Positions 17,757 to 27,209 of a DNA stretch of 64,000 nt are shown here, piece by piece (positions within the stretch are counted from its first letter, which is position 1; each line of letters starts with the position of its first letter). Position numbers and translations under genes: made by a program. Below the pieces are notes generated by a model. It was not told the DNA's origin. It made no database searches and saw only the letters and a program-made list of their open reading frames with translations. Source of the stretch: CAYXUW01 sp964468375 (GTDB lineage: Bacteria; Planctomycetota; Phycisphaerae; Sedimentisphaerales; Anaerobacaceae); contig CAYXUW010000002.1 of assembly GCA_964468375.1 (NCBI GenBank), forward strand, positions 27,333-91,332, read 5' to 3'.

Positions 17757-19259
17757 ATGCAAAAAGATATGAAAATCTTGATTTTGTATCCTAACAAACA
17801 AAACGCCGCAATAGGAGGCGATCAGCCCCTTGGGATCGCCAGTTTGGCAGCGGTTCTGAAAAATAATGGCTATGATTTCGATTATTATGACACCACATTC
17901 ATATTGGATTATAAAGGTGGTAAGAAACGTTACGAGGGCCACAAACTTACTTCTATTGATAAGGAATGTGAAAAGAAGAGCCTCGAAGAGAATATCAAGT
18001 TGTTCATCAGCAAGTTCAACCCCAAGGATTACGATGTGTTGTTGGTGTCTGCAGTTAGTCCGGTATTCAACGTTGGGGTAGAATTTGCGAAAGTTGCCAA
18101 AGAATTAAATCCCCAGATATTTACAATTTTCGGTGGCATACATGCTACGGTGGTGCCTAGGGAGGTAATAGCAAATCCTTATATTGATGCAATTTGCGTT
18201 GGTGAAGGCGAAGAAGCCCTTATCGAATTGCTCGGTCTGATGAGCAGCAATGAAGGCTTTGAGCATGTTCGAAACTTCTGGTTTAAGAAGAATGGCGAAA
18301 TTATAAGGAATACCCTTCGGCCCTATGTTGATTTGGATTCACTGCCATATCCGGATTACTCTATTTTCGAAGAAAAGCACTTTTTGAGGCCTTTCGACGG
18401 AAAGGTATACAGGATGGTTCAGGTAGAAACTAGTAGGGGGTGTCCTTACCACTGCAGTTTTTGTGTCAACAGATACCTTCAAAATTTATACTCGGGTGTG
18501 AGCGGACACCACAGGCGAGAATCGCTGGAAAAAACCGTTTCTAAATTGGAACATATAAAGAAAAAGTATAAACCGACATTCTTACGTTTTGCAGACGAAT
18601 CATTTACTGCAATGAGTGTTTCTTTTCTTGAGAAATTTGCAGAGAGGTATGTTGAGAGGATAAACCTGCCTTTTTGGGTTCAGACTTCTGCTGCAGCTTT
18701 GAATGAACAAAAGGTGAAGCTTTTAAAAGAGATGAATTGTGCGGCCGTAACGATAGGTGTAGAACATGGAAATGAAGATTTCAGGAGAAAGATACTAAAA
18801 AAGGATTCTGCTACCGACGAGCGGATATTCAAAGCTATGGCTTTGTTGAAGAAGTACGATCTGAGGCGAACTGCTTATTTCATGGTTGGCTTACCATTTG
18901 AAACAAGAGAATTAGTTTTCGAAACGATAAGTATGTACAAAAAACTCATCCACGAATATGGTGCTTCTCCGTCATCGGTGTACTGTTTTTACCCATTCCC
19001 AGGAACAGAATTGCTTGATGTTTGTTTGGAAAATGGTTTTGTTAGCAAGGATGAACTGAATATTGAAACCGCTGTGACCATGCCGGTTCTGAACATGCCG
19101 GGTTTGTCCCGCGAACAAATAGCAGCGCTGGCGAAGACATTCTATGCATATTCGGTTTTGGACGAAAAGCTGTACCCTATCGTCAGGCTATGTGAAGAAA
19201 AACATGACTTTGCAGAAAGAGTTTTGAAGGAGATATCCAAGATTTATTCGGCCGTGTGA
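17757..19259 (+). CDS. B12-binding-domain radical SAM protein
   Basis: 500-aa radical S-adenosylmethionine enzyme. The N-terminal ~160 residues look like a cobalamin-binding Rossmann domain (GGDQPLGIASLAAVLKNNGY; FGGIHATVVPREV; CVGEGEEAL). The Fe-S cluster motif is RGCPYHCSFC with Cys229, Cys233 and Cys236. This family (COG1032) includes methyltransferases acting on unactivated carbons and enzymes that rearrange sugars or lipids. It lies immediately before the hisH/hisF/amidotransferase trio. Whether it modifies the same sugar or methylates the glycan cannot be told from sequence. Confidence 0.85.
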   Translation: MQKDMKILILYPNKQNAAIGGDQPLGIASLAAVLKNNGYDFDYYDTTFILDYKGGKKRYEGHKLTSIDKECEKKSLEENIKLFISKFNPKDYDVLLVSAVSPVFNVGVEFAKVAKELNPQIFTIFGGIHATVVPREVIANPYIDAICVGEGEEALIELLGLMSSNEGFEHVRNFWFKKNGEIIRNTLRPYVDLDSLPYPDYSIFEEKHFLRPFDGKVYRMVQVETSRGCPYHCSFCVNRYLQNLYSGVSGHHRRESLEKTVSKLEHIKKKYKPTFLRFADESFTAMSVSFLEKFAERYVERINLPFWVQTSAAALNEQKVKLLKEMNCAAVTIGVEHGNEDFRRKILKKDSATDERIFKAMALLKKYDLRRTAYFMVGLPFETRELVFETISMYKKLIHEYGASPSSVYCFYPFPGTELLDVCLENGFVSKDELNIETAVTMPVLNMPGLSREQIAALAKTFYAYSVLDEKLYPIVRLCEEKHDFAERVLKEISKIYSAV

Positions 19260-19392
19260 GAGATTACAAAATTTGTATTTTTTCAAAACCATGCTGCTGA
19301 ATGATAAACATCGAAGCACGAAAATTTTGAGTTTTTTTCTTAACGTATCTAATGCCTAGTACCAAGCCCAGAATAAAAAGAGTCGATCAGAT

Positions 19393-20010
19393 ATGTCAAA
19401 GATAGCGATTATAGATTATGGGCTTAACAACTTACGCTCGGTGGCAGGAGCGGTATTACGGTACGGTTTTGAGTGTGTCATCACTTCAGATGCCGAGGAG
19501 GTGAAAAAGGCCGACAAGCTGATTCTCCCGGGTATCGGTGCATTCAAAGATGCGATGAAGAACCTAAATCATCTGGGTTTGGTCGAGCCCTTGAATGAAC
19601 AGGTAATCGAAAGAAAAAAACCCATCCTAGGTATCTGTCTTGGTGCTCAGTTGATGTGCAAGGAGAGTTTCGAGTTCGGCCATAGTGAAGGACTGGGCTG
19701 GATTGATGCTTCGGTGGAGGCTCTGGAACCAAAGGGACATTTAAGGATTCCTCACGTTGGATGGAATGAGTTGCATTGTGTGAAAGATTCTGTGTTGCTG
19801 GATGATATTGATGATCGTTCACTGTTTTATTTTGTTCACAGCTATCATATTTCTTGCAGAGACAGGAGGGTTGTGTTTGGCCAATGTGAGTATGGTATCA
19901 GGTTTGATGCTGCGATTGAACAGGGAAATATTTATGCGACACAGTTTCATCCTGAAAAGAGCCAGTTGGAAGGGTTGAAGCTGATGCGCAATTTTCTGGA
20001 AAAGGTTTAG
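19393..20010 (+). CDS. hisH: HisH-type glutamine amidotransferase subunit (sugar amidination paralogue)
   Basis: Class I glutaminase of 205 aa that supplies ammonia to a partner synthase. The catalytic triad is visible: Cys82 in GICLGAQLM, His186 and Glu188 in QFHPEKS; GAFKDAM and VGWNEL also fit HisH. The other his genes are missing and the next two genes are a HisF-like protein and a WbpG-type amidotransferase. That trio is known from Pseudomonas LPS loci (HisH2-HisF2-WbpG), where ammonia is channelled to form an acetamidino sugar. A histidine-biosynthetic role is therefore unlikely. Confidence 0.88.
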   Translation: MSKIAIIDYGLNNLRSVAGAVLRYGFECVITSDAEEVKKADKLILPGIGAFKDAMKNLNHLGLVEPLNEQVIERKKPILGICLGAQLMCKESFEFGHSEGLGWIDASVEALEPKGHLRIPHVGWNELHCVKDSVLLDDIDDRSLFYFVHSYHISCRDRRVVFGQCEYGIRFDAAIEQGNIYATQFHPEKSQLEGLKLMRNFLEKV

Positions 20011-20012
20011 GT

Positions 20013-20759
20013 TTGCTGAGAAAAAGAATCGTTACTGTTTTGCTATTCAACAACGGCGTGTTATTTCGTTCGAGGCGGTTCAACCCTGATTACCGATATA
20101 CACATAATTTTGTCGACACCTGGTCGATAGATGAAATTGTCGCATTGGATATAACTCGTCCTGGTGAGGGGAGTCGCGAACATTTTTATGCGATGATAGA
20201 CTATCTTGCGAGCAAATGCTTCGTTCCCATTGCAGCCGGCGGAGGTGTCAGGGGCAGTGATGATTTTCGAACTCTGCTACGAGCTGGGGCAGATAAGGTG
20301 GTGATAAACACAAAGGCCATCGATGAGCCCGAGTTTATTAGTGAGATGGCCAGGTCCTATGGTTCACAATGTGTCGTTGTTTCGATTGATGCAAGAGAAT
20401 GTGAGGATGGTCATTATGAGGTATGTTCTTGTTTCGGCAGCAAGGCTACCGGTATGGAACCTTCGCAATGGGCTAAGCAAGTACAGGAAATGGGCGCGGG
20501 GGAAATATTTTTAACCTCCATTGAAAAGGACGGCTCGCTGGAGGGATACGACAATAAACTGAATCTATCGGTATGTGACAGCGTGGATGTTCCAGTTCTG
20601 GTCTGCGGAGGGGCGGGGAGTTGGCAAAACTTTGTGGATGGGTTTGAAAAGGGACACGCTTCGGCGGTATGTACGACGAATATATATCATTTTACGGAAG
20701 ACAGTATCAGAAGCGCAAAAGCTTTTCTTGTTAAAGCTGGAATAAACGTGCGTGCCTGA
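20013..20759 (+). CDS. hisF: HisF-like ammonia-channel barrel protein (non-histidine paralogue)
   Basis: TIM-barrel partner of HisH (248 aa). The phosphate-binding stretches AAGGGVRGSDDF, VVINTKAI and VLVCGGAGSW match HisF. Aligning the start MLRKRIVTVLLFNNG with classical HisF puts Leu at position 11, where the catalytic Asp of the CLDVKDG motif belongs, while the second catalytic Asp (130 in HisF) is kept as Asp126 in VSIDARE. Loss of Asp11 argues against imidazole-glycerol-phosphate cyclisation and for a barrel retained only to pass ammonia. It begins with TTG two bases after the hisH stop, with AAGG upstream. Confidence 0.85.
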   Translation: MLRKRIVTVLLFNNGVLFRSRRFNPDYRYTHNFVDTWSIDEIVALDITRPGEGSREHFYAMIDYLASKCFVPIAAGGGVRGSDDFRTLLRAGADKVVINTKAIDEPEFISEMARSYGSQCVVVSIDARECEDGHYEVCSCFGSKATGMEPSQWAKQVQEMGAGEIFLTSIEKDGSLEGYDNKLNLSVCDSVDVPVLVCGGAGSWQNFVDGFEKGHASAVCTTNIYHFTEDSIRSAKAFLVKAGINVRA

Positions 20760-20798
20760 GTATTATGAGCAACAAACAAATTTGTTGGAGTAAGTTTT

Positions 20799-21974
20799 AT
20801 GAAAGACAGTGTGAGCATAGAGACATCGTCGAGTCTTAGCTTGGTCCCCCTTGGAGCAAGGAAGATTATGTATTGTAAAAAATGCATCATGCCTGATACA
20901 AGACCCAGGATACGATTCGACAAGGAGGGTATCTGTAACGCCTGTCGGTATGCCGAGGAAAAGAAAGGCAGAATTGACTGGCAAAGGCGGAATGACGAGT
21001 TCAAACAATTGCTGGACAAGTATCGTCGAACGGATGGTTACTGGGATTGTATAGTTCCATGGAGCGGCGGCAAGGACAGCACGGCTAATGCCATCAAGCT
21101 GAAGTTCGAGTATGGGATGAATCCGCTGCTGGTGACATTTAATTCGCTCATTACTACAGAGGTAGGCGCCGAAAACAGGAACAGTCTGTTGGACCTTGGA
21201 TTCGATCATATATATTTTGTGGCGGATCGAAGGGTTATGAGAAAACTGTCCCGCAAGTTTTTCATCGAGCGTGGAAATCCCAAAGCAGCTTGGGATGCCG
21301 GTGTAAACTCCGTGCCTGTTCGTGTTGCAACGCAATACGGAATACCGCTGATATTCTATTCCGAGCACGGTGAATCAGAATATGGTGGAAACAAGCTGCA
21401 TGACAAGTCTGATCAGATCAGGGACTTAGGCGAGGTCTTGGAAAATCAAATCGGTGACGACCCAGTCAACTGGACCGACGAGGACATTAAGCTAAATGAC
21501 TTGGCACCATACCTTTATCCGAGTCTCGAAGATGTCAGACGGGTTGGTGTTGTGGCTACGTATATGGGATACTATTTCAAGTGGGACCAGTGGTCGAACT
21601 ACCACTATGTGAAGAAGTACTTCGATTTCAAGCTCTGCAAAAGAGGCAGAACGATTGGCACGTTTACGAACCATGACAGTCTTGATGACAAGATGGATGA
21701 CGTGTATTACTACATGCAATACATAAAGTTTGGATTCGGCAGGGCGATACGCGATGCGTCGCGTATGATACAAAATGGTCATCTAACACGACAGAAAGGC
21801 TTGGAATATGCCAGAAAATATGATGGCGAATTCCCGGAGGAGGTACTGGACGACGTCCTGAAGTATATGTATATGTCACGAGATGAATTCATCGAGATCG
21901 TTGATAAACATCGAAATCCTGAAATATGGACCAAAGAATCAGGCGAGTGGAAATTGAGATTTCCCGTACAATAA
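20799..21974 (+). CDS. N-acetyl sugar amidotransferase (WbpG/PseA/WbuX family)
   Basis: ATP-dependent enzyme thought to convert the N-acetyl group of a sugar to N-acetamidino, using ammonia from HisH/HisF. It has a PP-loop PWSGGKDST (around residues 88-96), a zinc-type pair YCKKC ... CNAC near the N-terminus, and the conserved opening CIMPDTRPRI. The first ATG (20799) adds 23 residues before MYCKKCIMPDTRP. The internal ATG at 20868 has AAGGAAG just upstream and starts where family members normally do, so it may be the true start. Order and proximity to hisH and hisF match the Pseudomonas cluster. Confidence 0.88.
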   Translation: MKDSVSIETSSSLSLVPLGARKIMYCKKCIMPDTRPRIRFDKEGICNACRYAEEKKGRIDWQRRNDEFKQLLDKYRRTDGYWDCIVPWSGGKDSTANAIKLKFEYGMNPLLVTFNSLITTEVGAENRNSLLDLGFDHIYFVADRRVMRKLSRKFFIERGNPKAAWDAGVNSVPVRVATQYGIPLIFYSEHGESEYGGNKLHDKSDQIRDLGEVLENQIGDDPVNWTDEDIKLNDLAPYLYPSLEDVRRVGVVATYMGYYFKWDQWSNYHYVKKYFDFKLCKRGRTIGTFTNHDSLDDKMDDVYYYMQYIKFGFGRAIRDASRMIQNGHLTRQKGLEYARKYDGEFPEEVLDDVLKYMYMSRDEFIEIVDKHRNPEIWTKESGEWKLRFPVQ

Positions 21975-22018
21975 CACAACAAGTGTAAAGCCATTAAGAT
22001 ACGATTGAAAGGTTTAAT

Positions 22019-22918
22019 ATGTCGAGTGAATGTAAGGAATATTCTTGCGATTTGTGTGGACACAATCAGGCTGTAGAGGTTCCTCATTGCAGGGAATATA
22101 CAGACGGTCAGGCAATCCACATTTGCGTCAACTGCGGCTTCGTGTACGTCAAATACAGGAGGTCGGCTGAAGACATAGCCTCGTCATGGTCGGATGAAAT
22201 CTTCGGGGACGGTTATACCGCACGCATCCCGGCTGTTAAGGCTAGACAGGTTTACGTTGCTGAAACTATTGATACGGAATTGGGATTGCGAGGCAAACGC
22301 TTTGGTGATATTGGTGCTGGTGAAGGGCAGTTCCTGGAAATAGTCCAAAGCGACGAATATGGTGCTAAAGTATTCGGAATCGAACCTTCGGCTCAGAATT
22401 GCGATTTGTTGAAAAAAGCAGGTATCGATTTCTTCCACGGAATCGCTGAAGAATTCCGCGACAGCAATGTCTTTGAAAAAAACAAATTTGACATCGTGAC
22501 CATCATATGGACACTGGAAAACTCGCAATCCTGTCGGAATATGATTTCCATAGCGCATGAAATGCTCAAACCGGGCGGCCATTTAGTTGTAGCCACGGGA
22601 AGCAGAATTCTCGTGCCTTTCAAGAAACCTATGGACTATTACCTTAGCACTAATCCGGCGGACACACACTGCTTTAGATTCAGTGCCAATACTCTGAAAA
22701 GTCTGTTTAGTATTTCAGGATTTGAAGTTTCATTCGTTAACAATTTTATTGACAGTGACATTCTCTGTATAATCGGTGAGAAAGTCCAGCAAGACCAGAG
22801 TGGAGAACTTGTCAAGGATAACTATCTTGAGGTATATAGTTTCTTTGAGCGTTGGCACGTCGAAACACAAATGTTTTACAGCCAATACGCAAAAAATAAA
22901 CCGACAGTAAAAGCATGA
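22019..22918 (+). CDS. Class I SAM methyltransferase with N-terminal zinc-binding motif
   Basis: 299-aa methyltransferase. The N-terminus carries two Cys pairs (CDLCGHNQAVEVPHC and CVNCGF), typical of sugar C-methyltransferases and relatives. GDIGAGEGQFLEIV is SAM-binding motif I, VFGIEPS motif II, and FDIVTIIWTLEN plus MLKPGGHLVVATGS the later motifs. At ~300 aa it lacks the long C-terminal domain of NovU/TylC3-type C-methyltransferases. It follows the amidotransferase trio by 44 bases; its target may be the same sugar or the glycan. Confidence 0.82.
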   Translation: MSSECKEYSCDLCGHNQAVEVPHCREYTDGQAIHICVNCGFVYVKYRRSAEDIASSWSDEIFGDGYTARIPAVKARQVYVAETIDTELGLRGKRFGDIGAGEGQFLEIVQSDEYGAKVFGIEPSAQNCDLLKKAGIDFFHGIAEEFRDSNVFEKNKFDIVTIIWTLENSQSCRNMISIAHEMLKPGGHLVVATGSRILVPFKKPMDYYLSTNPADTHCFRFSANTLKSLFSISGFEVSFVNNFIDSDILCIIGEKVQQDQSGELVKDNYLEVYSFFERWHVETQMFYSQYAKNKPTVKA

Positions 22919-22972
22919 ACCTGGGGGTAAAAGCTAGAAAAGTCAATAATTAACATTGGGGAAGACAAGGCA

Positions 22973-23644
22973 ATGCTAAGTAATCCGGTTAATGTAATCA
23001 AACGCCATATCAAAGACCGTGAATATGATAGACTAATAAAAAAAATAAAGCCCTATACACTTTGTGACCACTTGCGAATCAAATCTCTTATAAACCTTTC
23101 TCTATATCTCAATAAACAGGGAATAGAAGGGGATTTTGTTGAATGCGGTACTTATAAAGGAGGCGTATCTGCTGTTCTTTCGAGATATATGGGGGAAACC
23201 AGGCGGTTGTATATGTATGACAGTTTTGAAGGCTTGCCAGACACATGTGAGAAGGATGGACCCGAAGCAGCAAATTGGATTGGAAAATGTGCCGCTTCGG
23301 TTGAAGACGTCAAAGAAGCTATGGAATTAGTCTCTACCAATGAGGATAGATATATTATTAAAAAGGGGTGGTTTGAGGATACATTTCGCGAAACTTTGCC
23401 TGAGAAAGTTGCCCTTTTGCATTGTGACGCCGATTGGTATAGTTCAGTGTCTTTGGTGTTGGATGTTTTCTATCCTCTTATATCCGAGGGTGGATGTATT
23501 GTTCTTGATGATTTCGGGTATTGGGAAGGATGCCGAGAGGCCTTCTATGATTTCTGTGCTAAGCACAACGAAAAGCCACTTCTGGAAAGAGTGGGAAGTA
23601 CTCAGGCATATTGGATAAAGCACAAATTGCACAACAGAGCGTAG
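22973..23644 (+). CDS. TylF/MycF-family sugar O-methyltransferase
   Basis: 223-aa metal-dependent O-methyltransferase. GDFVECGTYKGGVSAVLSRY is the family's SAM motif, MYDSFEGLP follows, and LLHCDADWYSSV with VLDDFGYWEGCR supplies the Asp residues that bind the metal in TylF/MycF. These enzymes methylate sugar hydroxyls, and homologues are frequent in polysaccharide loci. The ATG at 22973 follows GGGGAAGA upstream. Confidence 0.85.
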   Translation: MLSNPVNVIKRHIKDREYDRLIKKIKPYTLCDHLRIKSLINLSLYLNKQGIEGDFVECGTYKGGVSAVLSRYMGETRRLYMYDSFEGLPDTCEKDGPEAANWIGKCAASVEDVKEAMELVSTNEDRYIIKKGWFEDTFRETLPEKVALLHCDADWYSSVSLVLDVFYPLISEGGCIVLDDFGYWEGCREAFYDFCAKHNEKPLLERVGSTQAYWIKHKLHNRA

Positions 23645-23765
23645 GTAAAAAGAACACATCAGCAATCACCTCACTAATTTGGACGACGTTGAGAGTTTTC
23701 TTATATATCAGTTAAAGCTGGAAAAAGTAAGGTATGAGCTGCTTGCCTCTTTAGGAGATTGTTAA

Positions 23766-24650
23766 TTGGGCAAGGCCTTTACGTCCAGTTCCGCAAGTTA
23801 TAGTAGATATCTCAATCTTGGTTGTGGCCATCATTTTCACCCTGAGTGGACAAATGTAGATTTTGTTTCCACCGCTGAAAATGTGGTAGCTGCAGATTTG
23901 ACCAAAGGTATACCATTCCCCGACGCTTCCTTTGATGTCGTCTACCATTCTCATTTGCTCGAGCATTTTCCCAGAAGCGAAGTAGGGCCTTTTTTGGGAG
24001 AATGTTACCGTGTTCTGCATCCCAACGGCATTTTAAGAGTGGCGGTGCCTGATTTAGAGCAGATTGTTAAAACGTATCTGGTCGCGCTTGAAAAAGCTAG
24101 CGCAGGCTCTAAGGAATGGGCGGATAATTACGAGTGGATCTTACTGGAGATGTATGATCAAGCTGTAAGAGACCATCCTGGCGGGGAAATGGCTGCATAC
24201 CTCTCCCATGAGCATATTCCTAACGAAGAGTTTATATTGGAGCGCTGTGGGGTAGAAGCTATAAATATAATAAACCGTGCCTACTATCGCCGCAAACAGA
24301 AGCATAATGCGGATAAACAGAAGCAATATTTTCGGCATTTGCTGGGTCGGATTTACCATTTTCTTTCTTCTCGGCGACCTTGTAGGGAGTTGTTGCTGAA
24401 ACTCCTTTGCGGCGGGGAATATCATATATTACAGACCGGACGATTTCGCCAGAAAGGGGAGATTCATCGGTGGATGTATGACCGTTACTCACTATCAGTT
24501 TTACTGAGCGAATGCGGCCTGAAAAGCATTAAGCAACAAACAGCCGCAGAAAGCTACATACCTAACTGGACTAGCTTCAACTTGGATACAGAGCCGGATG
24601 GAACCGTTTATAAACCAGACTCTCTTTATATGGAGGGAATCAAGCTCTAA
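23766..24650 (+). CDS. Predicted SAM-dependent methyltransferase (COG4627-like)
   Basis: 294-aa protein starting with a TTG preceded by AGGAG eight bases upstream. YLNLGCGHHFHPEWTNVDF is the characteristic opening of this group, in which the SAM loop is short and followed by a D/E-rich second strand. FDVVYHSHLLEHFPRSEV and LHPNGILRVAVPDLEQ are the remaining motifs. The C-terminal 100 residues include a His/Arg-rich helical insertion (~170-220). The next gene's ATG is one base past the stop, indicating one transcript. Confidence 0.8.
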   Translation: MGKAFTSSSASYSRYLNLGCGHHFHPEWTNVDFVSTAENVVAADLTKGIPFPDASFDVVYHSHLLEHFPRSEVGPFLGECYRVLHPNGILRVAVPDLEQIVKTYLVALEKASAGSKEWADNYEWILLEMYDQAVRDHPGGEMAAYLSHEHIPNEEFILERCGVEAINIINRAYYRRKQKHNADKQKQYFRHLLGRIYHFLSSRRPCRELLLKLLCGGEYHILQTGRFRQKGEIHRWMYDRYSLSVLLSECGLKSIKQQTAAESYIPNWTSFNLDTEPDGTVYKPDSLYMEGIKL

Positions 24651-24651
24651 G

Positions 24652-26169
24652 ATGAAAAGACTGTTGAATATATGTCTGATTAATACGTATGATATTGCTG
24701 GCGGAGCTGCAATAGCAGCTCATCGCCTTCACAAAGGATTAATTCTGCAGAATAACAATTCCGTTATGGTCGTTCGCAAAAAAATGTCAAATGACACAAA
24801 TGTTCTTGAAGCAGACACTGTTGGTAGCGAGAATAAAATAGAGGAGGCAATATTTGCGGCTGTTCAGAAAGAATTGATTAATCTAAACAGAACGAACACT
24901 TCTGATACCTTGTTCTCATGGCCATATCCAGGTTATGACCTTTCAAAAACTCAGCCTGTTCGCAATGCTGACATAATCAACCTCCATTGGATTAACAACT
25001 TCCAGTCAGTGGAGTCCATCGCTTCACTTCTTTCATTACGCAAGCCCGTTGTATGGACATTGCACGACCAGTGGGCATTCACCGGCGGATGTCATTACTC
25101 AGCCGGATGTGAGAAATACACACAACAGTGCCGGCAGTGCCCTCAACTTTTAGATGATTCGTATCAGCTGCCCGAATTGGTGCTGCAGAATAAGCTCAAT
25201 TATTTTAGTAATAGTATAGTGATTGTTTCGCCCAGTAATTGGCTTGCCGAATGTGCTCGCAAAAGCGCACTGTTTAAAGATTGTAGGATTGAAGTAATAC
25301 CTAATGGACTTGATTTAGATATCTTCAAACCAGTAGATAAAGCTCAGGCAAAAAGAGACCTGAATATCAACCCTGAGACTGCAACGATTTTATTTGGAGC
25401 AATGTCACACGCGAAAAAAAGAAAGGGATTCAAACAACTGTGCAAAGCAATTGATTTCTGTCTAAAAAACAAAAAATTTATCGAGTTAATTCGATCAAAA
25501 AAAGCTAAAATAATAACGGTCGGCACTACTAATTCACCAATAAGACTGGCTGGGATCCCAACCATTTCTTTCGGAAGTGTTAATTCCGAAGAAAAGCTCG
25601 CACTCATCTACTCGGCAGCTGATTTTCTTGTTCTACCATCCCTTGAGGAAAACCTATCGAACATAATGCTTGAATGCCTGTCTTGCGGAACACCAGTTAT
25701 CGCTTTCAAAACTGGCGGAATGTCAGATGCCATCAGGCATGGTCAAACGGGATATCTGGCCACAAACTTTAACACGGATGAGATGGGAAGCTGCATTCTT
25801 GATTTGATATTCAAGCCTGAGATTAGGAAAAAGATGTCTTCAAATGCAAGGGACTTGGCCCGAAAAAACTTTTCTGCGGAAATGCAAGCAAATAGATATC
25901 TAAAGCTTTATCATGATTTGCTAAGACGTAATACCAGCTCAGAGAGCAATTCTTCGCCGACTGGGCATAAAGAATGCCGCCCAACATTATCTCCTATCGA
26001 TCCTGTCTTTTCCGTGATTTACGAACAGTTTAAACATAGGGTTAGCAAAAAAAGTAACCGGACATCAAGTTCAGATACTGGTTCGTTACTAAAAATAGCG
26101 TCGACCGGCGGCAGAACTGCCAAAAAAGTTGGGAAGTCTATAAAAAGGTGGATTAAACATACATTCTGA
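24652..26169 (+). CDS. Glycosyltransferase family 4 protein
   Basis: 505-aa GT-B glycosyltransferase. The N-terminal acceptor lobe begins ICLINTYDIAGGAAIAAHRL. VWTLHDQWAFTGGCHYSAGC with several Cys residues is a common stretch in this subgroup. The C-terminal donor lobe has VIPNGLDLDIFKP and the E-x7-E segment EENLSNIMLECLSCGTPVI. The open frame continues upstream to 24598, but that part lies inside the preceding gene; the ATG at 24652 directly follows its stop. About 65 C-terminal residues are basic and Ser-rich and may contact the membrane. Confidence 0.87.
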   Translation: MKRLLNICLINTYDIAGGAAIAAHRLHKGLILQNNNSVMVVRKKMSNDTNVLEADTVGSENKIEEAIFAAVQKELINLNRTNTSDTLFSWPYPGYDLSKTQPVRNADIINLHWINNFQSVESIASLLSLRKPVVWTLHDQWAFTGGCHYSAGCEKYTQQCRQCPQLLDDSYQLPELVLQNKLNYFSNSIVIVSPSNWLAECARKSALFKDCRIEVIPNGLDLDIFKPVDKAQAKRDLNINPETATILFGAMSHAKKRKGFKQLCKAIDFCLKNKKFIELIRSKKAKIITVGTTNSPIRLAGIPTISFGSVNSEEKLALIYSAADFLVLPSLEENLSNIMLECLSCGTPVIAFKTGGMSDAIRHGQTGYLATNFNTDEMGSCILDLIFKPEIRKKMSSNARDLARKNFSAEMQANRYLKLYHDLLRRNTSSESNSSPTGHKECRPTLSPIDPVFSVIYEQFKHRVSKKSNRTSSSDTGSLLKIASTGGRTAKKVGKSIKRWIKHTF

Positions 26170-26171
26170 CT

Positions 26172-27206
26172 ATGCGTTGTCCTTCACTAAACGAATTACC
26201 TACTCCGCCAAAAGGAAAAAGCGGTTGGCCATGGACAGAACAAAGCGAGCCGTTGCTGGCTAAAGCTCCTGATGGTCAGCCATGGCCCAAGATAAGCATT
26301 GTTACACCCACCTATAACCAGGGAAGATTCATTGAGGAATGTATCCGCTCGGTGTTATTGCAGAACTATCCAAATCTTGAGTACATCATTATAGATGGCG
26401 GTAGTGCAGATGAAACCGTTGATATAATAAAAAAATATGAGTTGTTGCTAACCTACTGGGAAAGTAAACCGGACAGAGGGCAGAGCCACGCAATCAATAA
26501 AGGCCTTGATAAAAGCAAAGGTGAACTCTTCAACTGGCATAATTCAGACGATGTACTTATGCCAAACAGCTTGGCAAAAATGGCGGGGGCGATGCTTAAA
26601 TACCCTCAGGCAGGTTACATACACGGTCAGCGTATTTTTATTGATGACAACAGTAGAATACGGAGTAGAAGCAAACATAATTATGACAGTAAAATCATCT
26701 TTTCGCCGGACTTGGCAACATCAATTTCTGCTCTAAAAACGGGTGCCCAGCCGGCTTGTTTGATGAAAAGAGACCTTGTAATTCAGGTAGGAAAGGTCGA
26801 TGAAAATCTTCATTATATTATGGATATTGAACTTTTGTTGAGAATCTCACTTGTAAAAAAACCCATACTTATAAATTATCCTTTGACTTACGTCAGAATT
26901 CATCCTGACACAAAGAGTCTCCAATGGAATGCCAAACGCTCAAGAGAAAGAATCTATGTTGCAAATAAGATATTCAGCCGTAACGATTTACCTGATTCTA
27001 TAATGAAATTGAAAAAACAAACTCTCGCAACTGCTCATCGATTTGCATGGCGAAGTTACGCGCGTGCCGGAATGTATATACTTACTTTCTGGCATTTATT
27101 TCTGGACATATTTTTCTCTTCCGGGCTCGGCTGGAGAAAACGCTTGGCAACTTATAAGCTGCTCCAACTGGATAAAAAAGTTACAAAATTTGAAGGGGAA
27201 ATCTAA
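26172..27206 (+). CDS. Glycosyltransferase family 2 protein
   Basis: 344-aa GT-A enzyme. ISIVTPTYNQGRFIEECIRSVL opens the catalytic domain at residue ~38, YIIIDGGSADETVDII is the nucleotide-binding Asp motif, and FNWHNSDDVLMPNSL holds the D-x-D-like metal site. An N-terminal leader of ~35 residues is rich in Pro and Trp. A hydrophobic C-terminal region near 295-325 may associate with the membrane. Start is ATG two bases after the previous stop. Confidence 0.88.
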   Translation: MRCPSLNELPTPPKGKSGWPWTEQSEPLLAKAPDGQPWPKISIVTPTYNQGRFIEECIRSVLLQNYPNLEYIIIDGGSADETVDIIKKYELLLTYWESKPDRGQSHAINKGLDKSKGELFNWHNSDDVLMPNSLAKMAGAMLKYPQAGYIHGQRIFIDDNSRIRSRSKHNYDSKIIFSPDLATSISALKTGAQPACLMKRDLVIQVGKVDENLHYIMDIELLLRISLVKKPILINYPLTYVRIHPDTKSLQWNAKRSRERIYVANKIFSRNDLPDSIMKLKKQTLATAHRFAWRSYARAGMYILTFWHLFLDIFFSSGLGWRKRLATYKLLQLDKKVTKFEGEI

Positions 27207-27209
27207 CCT

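Noticed and set aside
19393..20759. hisH and hisF as histidine biosynthesis genes
   Set aside because: No other his gene is present, the HisF-like protein lacks Asp11, and a sugar amidotransferase follows directly.
20763..21368. 201-codon minus-strand open frame inside the amidotransferase gene
   Set aside because: The opposite strand encodes the conserved PP-loop enzyme; the antisense product shows no domain.
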